A program made the position numbers and the translations under genes. This document shows, one piece after another, positions 1-6,576 of a stretch of DNA of 34,289 nt. The stretch covers positions 1 through 34,289 of the forward strand of contig CAKUGH010000013.1 of NCBI GenBank assembly GCA_934654605.1. The letters are read 5' to 3'. The first letter of the stretch is position 1. The number at the start of each line of letters is the position of its first letter. The notes under the pieces were generated by a model that worked only from the letters and a program-made list of their open reading frames with translations, did not search any database and was not told the DNA's origin. Source of the DNA: an uncultured Collinsella sp. (GTDB taxonomy: Bacteria > Actinomycetota > Coriobacteriia > Coriobacteriales > Coriobacteriaceae).

Positions 1-278
1 CGGTTAGCGTCAGACAGATACAGGTTGTTGTCCTGCGGGTTGTAGTGGTCGGTGAGCTCGCCGGCAACGCCCTTGATACCCACGGCGTTGCAACCGTTGG
101 CATCGAGCATACGGCGAGCGACCGTAGCACCTGTGTCGCCGTCCGAACGAACCTTGGACCACGTCTTGTACGTCGAGTTGATATAGCTCTGGGCAGCAAG
201 GCCAAGTACCGTGCAGACAAGAACAACCAGCAGGTACAGCGGGTCGATGCCAAAGCCGTATCCATAGTAATAAGGCAT
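1..278 (-). CDS. YugP-type membrane zinc metallopeptidase, N-terminal part (cut by window edge)
   Basis: Only the first 92 codons lie in the window; the gene runs off the left edge. The start is the ATG at 276-278, with GGAGGAA about eight bases upstream on the minus strand. The protein opens with an aromatic run (MPYYYGYGFG) and one membrane segment (about residues 13-32). A stretch resembling B. subtilis YugP follows: KVRSDGDTGATVARRMLDAN, then ELTDHYNP and LYLSDAN. In this family (Zn_peptidase_2) these precede the HExxH zinc site, which would lie outside the window, so catalysis cannot be checked here. It sits 64 bases downstream of RNase D on the same strand with no terminator between, so the two probably share a transcript. 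Family assignment is from remembered similarity. Confidence 0.8.
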   Translation of the reverse strand, partial: MPYYYGYGFGIDPLYLLVVLVCTVLGLAAQSYINSTYKTWSKVRSDGDTGATVARRMLDANGCNAVGIKGVAGELTDHYNPQDNNLYLSDAN

Positions 279-342
279 GCGAATTCCTCCGAATCGAGTT
301 ACACGTTGGAGGCATTCTACCCACTCAGGCGGTTAGGCTTCC

Positions 343-1476
343 CTACAGTAGCTCGATTTTGCCGTCCTTCACGGTGAGTCCCATGTTGCCCGATAGCAGA
401 TCGTCCAGGCGCGAGCCCACGAGCTCAAAGCGCCAACCTTCGCGCAAGGGACTCTGCTCGGGATGCTCAATGTAGTCGGCCAAGTCATCGCGCGAGGCAA
501 TGACCGAAGTCGCCACGCCCGAACGCTCGGCAACCAGGCGAATGAGCGCATACATCAGGTCCGTCACGCTCTCCAGCTCCGGCGAAATCTGGCGGTGTCC
601 GCGCACCATAAGTGGCAGGCGATCGTGCGGGCAGCTCGCGCCGCGCTTGATGGCCATGAGCGCGCCGTCCACGTCGCGCTCCCCCAGCTGATCGGTACCG
701 CGGATGCTACGGAACTCCTCGACGCGCACGGGATTGCGCTTGACGAGCGCCAGCAGCGTATCGTCGGACATGACCCACTTGCGCGGGATGTTGCGGCGCT
801 CGGCACGGTCCTCGCGCCAAGCGGCAAGCTCACGCGCAATGCCCAATTGATGGCGGCTGCACGAGTTGATGCGCTTGACCTTGCGGAACGCCTCGTGACG
901 GTCGGCACGATAGTGTGACTCGTCGGCCAGCGGACGCAACTCATCGAGCACCCAGTCCACACGGCCCAGCTCACGCAGGCGACTCATCATCTCGGTATAG
1001 GCGACGATCAGGTACTTGACGTCATCGATCGCATACTCAATCTGTTTATCGGTCAGCGGACGGCGCGACCAATCGGTCAGCGACTCGGTCTTGGGCAGCG
1101 AAACGCCGCAAAACGTCTGTACGAGCGCGCCGTACGAAATCTGCTGGCGCTCGCCCAAAAAGGCGGCGGCCACCTGCGTATCAAAAATAGGACGCGGCAG
1201 CACGCCCACGGTATGGAGCATGACCTCCATATCCTGCGAGCAGGCGTGGAACACCTTGGTCACGCTCTCGTCGGCCATAAGCTCGGCGAGCGGCGACAGG
1301 TCGTCGATCACCAGGGGATCGACCGCGACGCTCTCGGCAGGGGTGGCAATCTGGACCAGGCACAGGCGCGGATGGAACGTGCGCTCGCGCAAAAACTCGG
1401 TATCGACGGCAATCGCGCCAAACTCGCGCGCGCGCTGGCAAAAGTCGAGTAGAGCCTGATGTGTGGAAATGTACAT
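343..1476 (-). CDS. rnd: Ribonuclease D (3'-5' exoribonuclease, DEDD family)
   Basis: A cytoplasmic exoribonuclease that trims 3' ends of tRNA precursors and other structured RNAs. The 377-residue reading shows the DEDD motifs: D25-T-E27 (AVDTEF), D82 in HACSQD, and the YxxxD motif (YAIDDVKYL, about residues 148-156). An HRDC-like helical region follows (about residues 200-280, with AAWREDRAERRNIPRKWV). The length fits the family. A GTG at 1512 would add 12 residues. I chose the ATG at 1476 because MYISTHQALLDFC aligns with the usual RNase D N terminus, although neither start has a strong ribosome binding site. It is divergent from the lipid kinase at 1575, and the YugP-type peptidase gene follows it on the same strand. 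Confidence 0.92.
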   Translation of the reverse strand: MYISTHQALLDFCQRAREFGAIAVDTEFLRERTFHPRLCLVQIATPAESVAVDPLVIDDLSPLAELMADESVTKVFHACSQDMEVMLHTVGVLPRPIFDTQVAAAFLGERQQISYGALVQTFCGVSLPKTESLTDWSRRPLTDKQIEYAIDDVKYLIVAYTEMMSRLRELGRVDWVLDELRPLADESHYRADRHEAFRKVKRINSCSRHQLGIARELAAWREDRAERRNIPRKWVMSDDTLLALVKRNPVRVEEFRSIRGTDQLGERDVDGALMAIKRGASCPHDRLPLMVRGHRQISPELESVTDLMYALIRLVAERSGVATSVIASRDDLADYIEHPEQSPLREGWRFELVGSRLDDLLSGNMGLTVKDGKIELL

Positions 1477-1574
1477 ATCAACCCATCGAATAAGGTTAGG
1501 CCCGAAAAACACGGGTAGGATATCGGCATTGCCTTACAACTATACTCGGTTAGTCACAGAACGGGAACGTAAGT

Positions 1575-2492
1575 ATGCGCTGCCTTATCATCCACAACCC
1601 GGCATCGGGCCCCAGCTCAGATGAAATCTTCGCATTCACGCACGCCCTCTCGCAGGGCGGCGACGAGGTCGTGATGCGCTTTATCGGCGACGGCATGGAG
1701 CCCGAGGACGCCGTGGCGGACGTGCGCGAGTTCGATCGCGTGGTTATCTCGGGCGGCGACGGCACCGTCTCCAACGTGCTCGACCAGATGCGCGGATGCG
1801 GCGTTCCCACGCTCGTCTTTCCCTCTGGCACGGCCTGTCTGTTCTTTAACAACATCGGCAATGCCCCCGAGGCGGCGGCACTCGCCAAGGCCTGTCGCGC
1901 CGGCCGCACCGTCAAGGCGGACATGGGCGAGCTCTTTTGGCTCGACGAGAACGGCAACGAGAAGCGCCATGGCTTCATCATCATTGCCGGCTCTGGCTAC
2001 GACGCCGAGATCATGATGAAGGCCGCCCCCAGCAAAAACGACATCGGTGAGATCGCCTACTTCCTGTCTGCACTCGCCACGCCCAATCCCACGGTGGCGC
2101 ATTTTTCGATTGAGCATGACGGTATTGTCGAGGAACTCGATGGCATCTGCTGCATGGCAGGCAACACTTCGGTCATCCAAAACGACATCAACCTGTTCCC
2201 CAACTGTCGCATGAACGACGGCATGGTCGACATCGCGGTCATCGAGCCCGTAAAAACCGTGCAGCTACTGCCCACGGTGATCACCGCCGCACTCGACCCC
2301 GCCGGCAAGGTGCTCGGTCGCCCGCAGTTCAAGATCATCCAGACCAAGGAAGCTAAGATTACCTGCACGCCGTCGCTGGGTATGCAGTTCGATGGCGAGA
2401 TCATCTCCAGCAACTCCGGCGTCTTTGGCGCCCGCGCACTTCCGCAATGCCTCGACCTCATCGTCGACGAATTCTCACCGCTCGGTAAATAG
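1575..2492 (+). CDS. Diacylglycerol-kinase-family lipid kinase (YegS/BmrU/DagK-like)
   Basis: This 305-residue protein belongs to the DAGK catalytic superfamily, which phosphorylates diacylglycerol, sphingoid or related lipids using ATP. Visible marks are the N-terminal strand LIIHNPASG (residues 4-12), the nucleotide-binding GGDGT (residues 60-64, in RVVISGGDGT), the FPSGTA motif (around residue 82), and a C-terminal beta domain containing MQFDGE. Length is normal for the family. The start is the ATG at 1575 with only a weak upstream site. The stop codon overlaps an AGGAGG that serves the 30-codon gene that follows. The substrate cannot be told from sequence; DagK-like recycling of diacylglycerol is the commonest role in Gram-positive bacteria. 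Confidence 0.87.
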   Translation: MRCLIIHNPASGPSSDEIFAFTHALSQGGDEVVMRFIGDGMEPEDAVADVREFDRVVISGGDGTVSNVLDQMRGCGVPTLVFPSGTACLFFNNIGNAPEAAALAKACRAGRTVKADMGELFWLDENGNEKRHGFIIIAGSGYDAEIMMKAAPSKNDIGEIAYFLSALATPNPTVAHFSIEHDGIVEELDGICCMAGNTSVIQNDINLFPNCRMNDGMVDIAVIEPVKTVQLLPTVITAALDPAGKVLGRPQFKIIQTKEAKITCTPSLGMQFDGEIISSNSGVFGARALPQCLDLIVDEFSPLGK

Positions 2493-2501
2493 GAGGACCC
2501 C

Positions 2502-2594
2502 ATGAACGACAATCCCCTGCTCGGCTTTATCGTCATTGTTCTGGCCATGCTCGTCGGCTATGCGATCAACGTGATCCACCGTCGGAAGAAGTAA
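2502..2594 (+). CDS. 30-residue single-span membrane peptide
   Basis: A short reading frame with a strong AGGAGG at 2491-2496, six bases before its ATG. The peptide starts MNDNPLLG, has one hydrophobic span (about residues 7-24, FIVIVLAMLVGYAINVI) and ends HRRKK before a TAA, a normal topology for a small membrane protein with a basic cytoplasmic tail. Its ribosome binding site overlaps the stop of the lipid kinase, so translation is probably coupled. A terminator follows at 2630. Its size is below most gene-finder limits. Function is unknown; it could modulate the lipid kinase or another membrane protein. Confidence 0.6.
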   Translation: MNDNPLLGFIVIVLAMLVGYAINVIHRRKK

Positions 2595-2629
2595 TTCCAC
2601 ATTGGTATGATATTCATCCAATTATCGTC

Positions 2630-2675
2630 TCCTCCGCTGTTTATGCATTTGCCAAACAGCGGGGGATTTTTCTTT
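2630..2675 (+). terminator. Intrinsic terminator of the lipid kinase operon
   Basis: CCGCTGTTT at 2634-2642 pairs with AAACAGCGG at 2654-2662. The stem extends by T-A, C-G and wobble pairs to about 13 bp around an 11-base loop and is followed by TTTTTCTTT. It closes the transcript that carries the lipid kinase and the 30-residue peptide. Confidence 0.85.
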
Positions 2676-2747
2676 GTGACCCGTGGAAGGCGCTTTATTC
2701 AGCTGCAGTAATTGCAGGGTGCCTTTATTTAACTAAAGCTACATAAT

Positions 2748-2856
2748 GAGTATTCTTATCCGCTCATCGCATATTTTGGGACGCTCATCGAGTATTTTAT
2801 CGAACAGGATGAATACTCTTTAGACTTCCGATAGGCTAATAGATGTATTTATTAGC
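2748..2856 (+). promoter_or_regulatory. Operator-like repeat region upstream of the C69 dipeptidase
   Basis: The AT-rich spacer holds two direct copies of CGCTCATCG (2761-2769 and 2782-2790), exactly 21 bases apart, about two helical turns, each followed by a TATTTT-like stretch. GAGTATTC (2748-2755) and GAATACTC (2811-2818) form an outer inverted repeat. Nearer the gene, GCTAATA (2835-2841) and TATTAGC (2850-2856) form a second one. The arrangement suggests sites for one or more DNA-binding regulators. No clean -35/-10 pair could be assigned. Confidence 0.4.
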
Positions 2857-2902
2857 TGAGATTCCGCACCGTTTTGCGGGGTTTCAACAGTTGGGAGGGA
2901 TC

Positions 2903-4708
2903 ATGAGGTTTACTCATCCTGTCAACACGCTCAAAAAGCTCGGCTGCGGCCTTGCCTTTGGAGCAGCGGCCATTATGGCCATGCCGACTTCGGCGCTCGC
3001 CTGCACCCAGATCTACATGGGCAGCAAGCTCACGGCAGACGGCAACACGTACTACGGTCGTTCCGAGGACTTCGGCCCGCGCTACGTCAAGCATTTTGGC
3101 ATTGAGCCCGCGCACAAGGACGGCAACGAGTACACCTCGGTCGAGTCCGGCTTTGAGTACAAGTCCAAGGGCGCAACCTACCGCTACACTTTCGTTCGCG
3201 ACAACCCCTCGCAGTGGGAAGATCGCTACGATGCTTATTCCGAGGCCGGCATCAATGAGAAGGGCGTCTCCTGCTCTGCCACGCTGAGCACCTCCTATAA
3301 CGAGAAAGCCGAGGAGGCCGACCCCATCACCGAGGAGACCGGCATCGGTGAGTACAACTACGCCAGCGTTATCCTGGGCGAGAGTGCCACGGCCCGCGAG
3401 GGCGTCGAGCTCCTCGGTAGCCTGGTCGACGACCAGGGCATCTGCGCCAACGACCAGATCATCATCGCCGACAACAACGAGACCTGGCTGTTCGCCGGAC
3501 TTTCCGGCCATCAGTGGATCGCCATGAAGCTAACCGACGATATTGCCTCGGTCAACCCCAACATCGGCAACCTTAACTACCAGGTCAACCTCGACGACAC
3601 CGAGAACTGCCTCCACTCCGAGAACATTCAGACCATGCCCGAGGAAAAGGGCTTCGCCAAGTACTTCGATGACGGCAGCCTCGACGTTGCCCAGACCTAC
3701 GGTGAGGAAATTAGCGAGAAGGCCATGCATTCTTGGTCTCGCTATGTCCAGGGCCGCGCCTACTTCGAGGCCCCGCTTGCCGAGGGCACCGACTACGAGA
3801 TCGTCAAGGATGAGCGCGAGGACGCTCGCGCCACGACCGGCGCCCTGGTCCACGATATGCAGCCGCTGTTCTTTACGCCCGGCAAGTCCGACTGGAACAC
3901 CTTTGAGATGATCCGTTCGTTCGCCGCCCGCGGCGAGAACGTCGCCGGCCTCAATGCCAACACCGACGGCGCCTACGCCATCGGCTCCAACCGCAACACC
4001 GAGATCCACACCTTCCAGATCCGTCAGGGCATGGACCCCGAGATCGCAACCATCCAGTGGGAGATGCTCTCCAACGCCGAGTTCTCCGTTGCCATCCCCC
4101 TCTACTCTGCACTACTCACCGAGGTCAGCCCCTACTTCAGCGATCAGGATGTCTCCTTTGATCACTGCGAAGAGGAAGACGTCGTGAACAACGAGGAGCC
4201 CAAGAACTCCATCAACTACGTCCTCATGGACATCAACACGCTCGCCTACGAGAACCGCGACCACTGCGCCACCGGCGTCCGCGCCTACCTCGACGCGCTG
4301 CAGAAGGAGCTCATCGAGCAGAACCTGACCGTCGACGAGGCCATGCAGGCCGCCGAGGGCACCGAGGCCCGCACCGCCCTGGCCAACAAGGCCGGCAAGG
4401 CTGCCACTAAGAACACCTACCTCAAGTGCAAGGCAATGCTCGAGGAGATGCGTGACTACCTCAAGGAGGAGGATTTCTCCGAGGAGTTCGTCCCGAGCGA
4501 CTACGATGCCGACAACGACTGCCTGGTCGAGTCCATCACCTACGCCGACGAGGCCCTCTCCGATGAGGATGTAGCCGAGCCCGAGGCCGAAGAGGAAGAG
4601 GCCACCGAGGAGAAGTCCGAGGGCAACAACATGGCCGCCATGGCTGTTGGCGCCGTCGTCATCATCGGTGTCTGCGGCTTTGTGATCTATCGCCGCAAGA
4701 AGGCCTAA
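2903..4708 (+). CDS. Secreted, membrane-anchored C69-family dipeptidase (PepD-like)
   Basis: An extracellular dipeptidase of peptidase family C69. The ATG at 2903 has GGGAGGG just upstream; a start 20 codons earlier is possible but lacks such a site and would spoil the signal peptide. Residues 1-33 are a signal peptide ending in A-L-A, and the mature protein would begin with Cys34 (CTQIYMG), which matches the N-terminal nucleophile of the family. YYGRSEDFG follows, as is typical. The catalytic body runs to about residue 500. The tail is a Glu-rich linker, one membrane span (about residues 575-595) and the basic stop-transfer RRKK, so the enzyme is probably held on the outer face of the membrane. 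At 601 residues it exceeds cytoplasmic PepD enzymes because of these additions. A strong terminator follows. Confidence 0.9.
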   Translation: MRFTHPVNTLKKLGCGLAFGAAAIMAMPTSALACTQIYMGSKLTADGNTYYGRSEDFGPRYVKHFGIEPAHKDGNEYTSVESGFEYKSKGATYRYTFVRDNPSQWEDRYDAYSEAGINEKGVSCSATLSTSYNEKAEEADPITEETGIGEYNYASVILGESATAREGVELLGSLVDDQGICANDQIIIADNNETWLFAGLSGHQWIAMKLTDDIASVNPNIGNLNYQVNLDDTENCLHSENIQTMPEEKGFAKYFDDGSLDVAQTYGEEISEKAMHSWSRYVQGRAYFEAPLAEGTDYEIVKDEREDARATTGALVHDMQPLFFTPGKSDWNTFEMIRSFAARGENVAGLNANTDGAYAIGSNRNTEIHTFQIRQGMDPEIATIQWEMLSNAEFSVAIPLYSALLTEVSPYFSDQDVSFDHCEEEDVVNNEEPKNSINYVLMDINTLAYENRDHCATGVRAYLDALQKELIEQNLTVDEAMQAAEGTEARTALANKAGKAATKNTYLKCKAMLEEMRDYLKEEDFSEEFVPSDYDADNDCLVESITYADEALSDEDVAEPEAEEEEATEEKSEGNNMAAMAVGAVVIIGVCGFVIYRRKKA

Positions 4709-4722
4709 GGTCCTCATGCTCC

Positions 4723-4771
4723 AGGAGCGGGCGGGATGGCTAAGGGCCCCGCCCGCCCAGCCCGCTTTTTT
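4723..4771 (+). terminator. Terminator after the C69 dipeptidase
   Basis: GCGGGCGGG (4727-4735) can pair with CCCGCCCGC (4748-4756), or AGCGGGC (4726-4732) with GCCCGCT (4760-4766). The latter runs directly into a T tract at 4766-4771. The exact stem is ambiguous but termination is likely. Confidence 0.75.
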
Positions 4772-4833
4772 GACCGGCGGGAAACATCGCTGAAATCTTT
4801 TCAAAAAAAGATTTCCCCGCGCACACTTTGCTG

Positions 4834-4842
4834 TGCTATAGT
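4834..4842 (+). promoter_or_regulatory. Extended -10 promoter of the Trp leader/ECF operon
   Basis: TG-C-TATAGT (TG at 4834-4835, TATAGT at 4837-4842) is an extended -10 element. There is no good -35 hexamer at 16-18 bases. Transcription would begin near 4849, about 50 bases before the leader peptide start. Confidence 0.5.
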
Positions 4843-4900
4843 GCAGCGCAACAGCAACAAGGCGCGACCGCGCCACGGCATCATGAAAGGAGCCACCAAC

Positions 4901-4969
4901 ATGAAGAACACGATGAAGTCTCTCAGCAACTGGTGGTGGCGTGATGCGAATACGATCGGTCGACAGTGA
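4901..4969 (+). CDS. Tryptophan leader peptide (attenuator)
   Basis: A 22-codon frame starting at ATG 4901 with AAAGGAG nine bases upstream. It begins MKNTMKSLSN, then has three consecutive Trp codons (4931-4939), and ends at TGA 4967-4969. Three adjacent codons for the rarest amino acid directly before a terminator is the hallmark of a trp attenuation peptide: ribosome stalling at scarce Trp-tRNA would change the fold of the downstream RNA and permit read-through. GGCGTGA just after the Trp codons (4938-4944) can pair with TCACGCC (4975-4981), a candidate 1:2 stem. The controlled genes here are transporter genes, not trpE. I found no T-box sequence. An upstream in-frame ATG at 4883 has no better ribosome binding site. 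Confidence 0.85.
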   Translation: MKNTMKSLSNWWWRDANTIGRQ

Positions 4970-5068
4970 GTCCCTCACGCCTGTTTTTGCGCTCTAGGTG
5001 ATTGGAAGGCCTCCGGTTTCGACCGGGGGTCTTTTTCTATCTCGAGCCCGATCGCATTCGCATCACGC
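4939..5068 (+). repeat. Long inverted repeat enclosing the trp attenuator terminator
   Basis: GTGATGCGAATACGATCGG (4941-4959), inside the leader peptide gene just after the Trp codons, is complementary to CCGATCGCATTCGCATCAC (5048-5066) at 18 of 19 positions. Two further flanking bases also match, giving 20 of 21 over 4939-4959 and 5048-5068. The arms enclose the terminator, and the second arm lies about 30 bases before the ribosome binding site of the first S component. Confidence 0.8.
5008..5036 (+). terminator. Attenuator terminator of the ECF operon
   Basis: GGCCTCCGG (5008-5016), loop TTTCGA, CCGGGGGTC (5023-5031), then TTTTT (5032-5036). All nine positions pair, two as G-U wobbles. It lies 38 bases after the stop codon of the Trp leader peptide and about 80 bases before the first transporter gene, so it acts within the leader. 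The competing antiterminator is not clear; TCACGCCT (4975-4982) with AGGTGA (4996-5001) is one candidate. Confidence 0.85.
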
Positions 5069-5113
5069 GCCTCCGCTTTTCTCTTGCACTTCTCTTCCGA
5101 AAGGATTTTCACC

Positions 5114-5686
5114 ATGTCTCAGAACACCACCGCCGCTCAGCCCCGTACCGTCCAGACCGCCGACCGCGGCAAACTCGATGTTCGCGCCCTCGTCCTGCTT
5201 GCCATCCTGCTTGCCGCCGGCTTCATCCTCAACTTCACCGTCGGCAAGGCAATCTCGGGCATCTCGGGCGGCATGATCAGCCCCGAGTTCATCATTTCGG
5301 CCTTCTGCCTCACCATCTTGGTCGTGCGCCCCAACATTGGTCAGGCGCTCGTCATCGGCCTTATCTCGGCAGCCGTGATCCAGATCACCACCACCTCGCC
5401 GTTCATCGATTTTGCCGCTGAGGGCATCGCCGCCATGCTTATGGCCGCCATCGTCAACGCTGCCGGCAAGGGCGGTCAGGTTAAGCCTGCCGTCGCCATC
5501 GTCGCCTCCTTCGTGACCACCTTTGTCTCGGGCGTCATCTTCATGGTCATCAAGATGGCCATGCTCGGCGTGGTGGGCGAGCTCGCTGCCGCCATGCTGC
5601 CCGTCGTCGCCATGACCGCCGTCTTTAACGCCATCCTGGTCGGCGCCCTCTACCTGCCCATCCAGAAGGCCCTCAAGCTCAACTAA
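5114..5686 (+). CDS. ECF transporter S component, TrpP-like (copy 1)
   Basis: A 190-residue polytopic membrane protein with about six hydrophobic segments, the substrate-binding subunit of an energy-coupling-factor importer. In the first span, LLAILLAAGFILN contains the AxxxA pattern (AILLA) by which S components contact EcfT. Overall it resembles the tryptophan-transporter family TrpP, with GG-containing residues before span 2, VIGLISAAVIQITTTSP in the middle and TAVFNAILVGALYLPI near the end. The Trp-codon attenuator directly upstream supports tryptophan as substrate. The ATG at 5114 has GAAAGGA eight bases before it; a 10-codon longer start is unlikely. A paralogue, the ATPase and the EcfT genes follow on the same strand. 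Confidence 0.82.
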   Translation: MSQNTTAAQPRTVQTADRGKLDVRALVLLAILLAAGFILNFTVGKAISGISGGMISPEFIISAFCLTILVVRPNIGQALVIGLISAAVIQITTTSPFIDFAAEGIAAMLMAAIVNAAGKGGQVKPAVAIVASFVTTFVSGVIFMVIKMAMLGVVGELAAAMLPVVAMTAVFNAILVGALYLPIQKALKLN

Positions 5687-5689
5687 CCC

Positions 5690-5789
5690 GCTCGTCTTTA
5701 CGAGCCGCCCCATCTTGGCGTTCATTCGTCGCTCGCGCACCCAAGTACGCTTCGCTCCTCTTTCGCGCCAACCTGGGCCCCTCGTAAAG
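5690..5789 (+). other. Long imperfect hairpin between the two S-component genes
   Basis: CTTTACGAG (5696-5704) pairs with CTCGTAAAG (5781-5789), and inside it GCCC with GGGC and TTGGCG (5715-5720) with CGCCAA (5766-5771). Alternatively GCTCGT (5690-5695) folds locally with ACGAGC (5700-5705). A further small hairpin (ACCCCT-TTCGT-AGGGGT) lies nearer the next gene. There is no T tract, so it is more likely an RNA processing or stability structure than a terminator. Confidence 0.5.
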
Positions 5790-5894
5790 CCGTCTCCGTG
5801 CCCCATTATTCAAAAATAATCCCCTTTTCGATTTAACCCCTTTCGTAGGGGTCTAGGACACTCTTATCTCAAATCCCACCTTAAGGAGAACATC

Positions 5895-6446
5895 ATGGCC
5901 ACCAACACTCAGGCTCGTACCATTTCTGCCAACGCCGTTTCCGACAAGGGCATCCTCGATATCACCTCGCTCGTCTTGCTTGCCATCCTGCTCGCGGCCG
6001 GCTTTATCCTCAACATGACCGTCGGCAATGCGCTTGCCGCGACGGGTATCAAGCCGCAGTTCATCATTGCCGCCTATGCCCTGGCCATCGCACTCACGCA
6101 GGCGAGCTTTGCCCAGGCCGCCATCTTTGGCATCCTGTCAGCCGCCGTTATCCAAATCACCACGTCCATCCCCGGCCTCAACTTTGTGACCGAGCTTGCC
6201 GGAGCGCTGACGATGGCGGCGCTCGTTAAGTCCAACATCGGCGGCAGCAAGATCAACCCCTTCATCGCCGGCCTGCTCACCACCCTGGTCTCGGGTGCCC
6301 TCTTCGCCGTCCTGGGCACGGTTATCATGGGCGCCGCGCTTCCCACGGCACTTGCCAAGGTTCCCATCGTCCTCGGCACCGCCGTCTTTAACGCCGTCGT
6401 GGTCCAGGCCCTCTTCTTCCCCCTGCGCAAGGTGCTCAACAAATAG
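5895..6446 (+). CDS. ECF transporter S component, TrpP-like (copy 2)
   Basis: A 183-residue paralogue of the preceding gene. Both share LVLLAILLAAGFILN with the AxxxA coupling motif in span 1, an AAVIQITT motif in the middle, a LVSGA/FVSGV segment, and a TAVFNA...PL/PI end. The start at 5895 has a good AAGGAG seven bases upstream. It differs from copy 1 in lacking the GG pair before span 2 and in its loop residues, so it may bind a related substrate (another aromatic compound or an analogue) or be a second tryptophan binder. Both S components would share the single ATPase/EcfT module that follows. It has no leader peptide of its own that I can find. Confidence 0.8.
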   Translation: MATNTQARTISANAVSDKGILDITSLVLLAILLAAGFILNMTVGNALAATGIKPQFIIAAYALAIALTQASFAQAAIFGILSAAVIQITTSIPGLNFVTELAGALTMAALVKSNIGGSKINPFIAGLLTTLVSGALFAVLGTVIMGAALPTALAKVPIVLGTAVFNAVVVQALFFPLRKVLNK

Positions 6447-6458
6447 CCTGATATGATG

Positions 6459-6486
6459 GACGGGGCCGCGCGCCAGTGGCCCCGTC
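6459..6486 (+). other. GC-rich hairpin after the second S component
   Basis: GACGGGGCC (6459-6467) and GGCCCCGTC (6478-6486) are perfectly complementary around a 10-base loop. No T tract follows, so it may slow transcription or protect the upstream mRNA rather than end it. Confidence 0.55.
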
Positions 6487-6514
6487 ACTAAAGACTGTCC
6501 CAAACAGCTAGCTT

Positions 6515-6558
6515 TTGGGGACGTTCTTAGACGACTCGTCATGTAAGAACGTCCCCAA
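6515..6558. repeat. REP-like palindrome (15-bp perfect arms, GGGGAC core)
   Basis: TTGGGGACGTTCTTA (6515-6529) and TAAGAACGTCCCCAA (6544-6558) are exact inverted copies, with an inner GACG-ACT-CGTC mini-hairpin. It lies between the second S component and the ATPase gene, within the ECF operon. Its G-rich core resembles the other palindromes at 9152, 25129, 26378 and 31006. Confidence 0.75.
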
Positions 6559-6576
6559 TGACTATGAAAGGTATCC

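Noticed and set aside
4834..5114. T-box riboswitch upstream of the S component
   Set aside because: No T-box sequence or specifier-loop layout seen; three Trp codons in a translated leader explain the region better.
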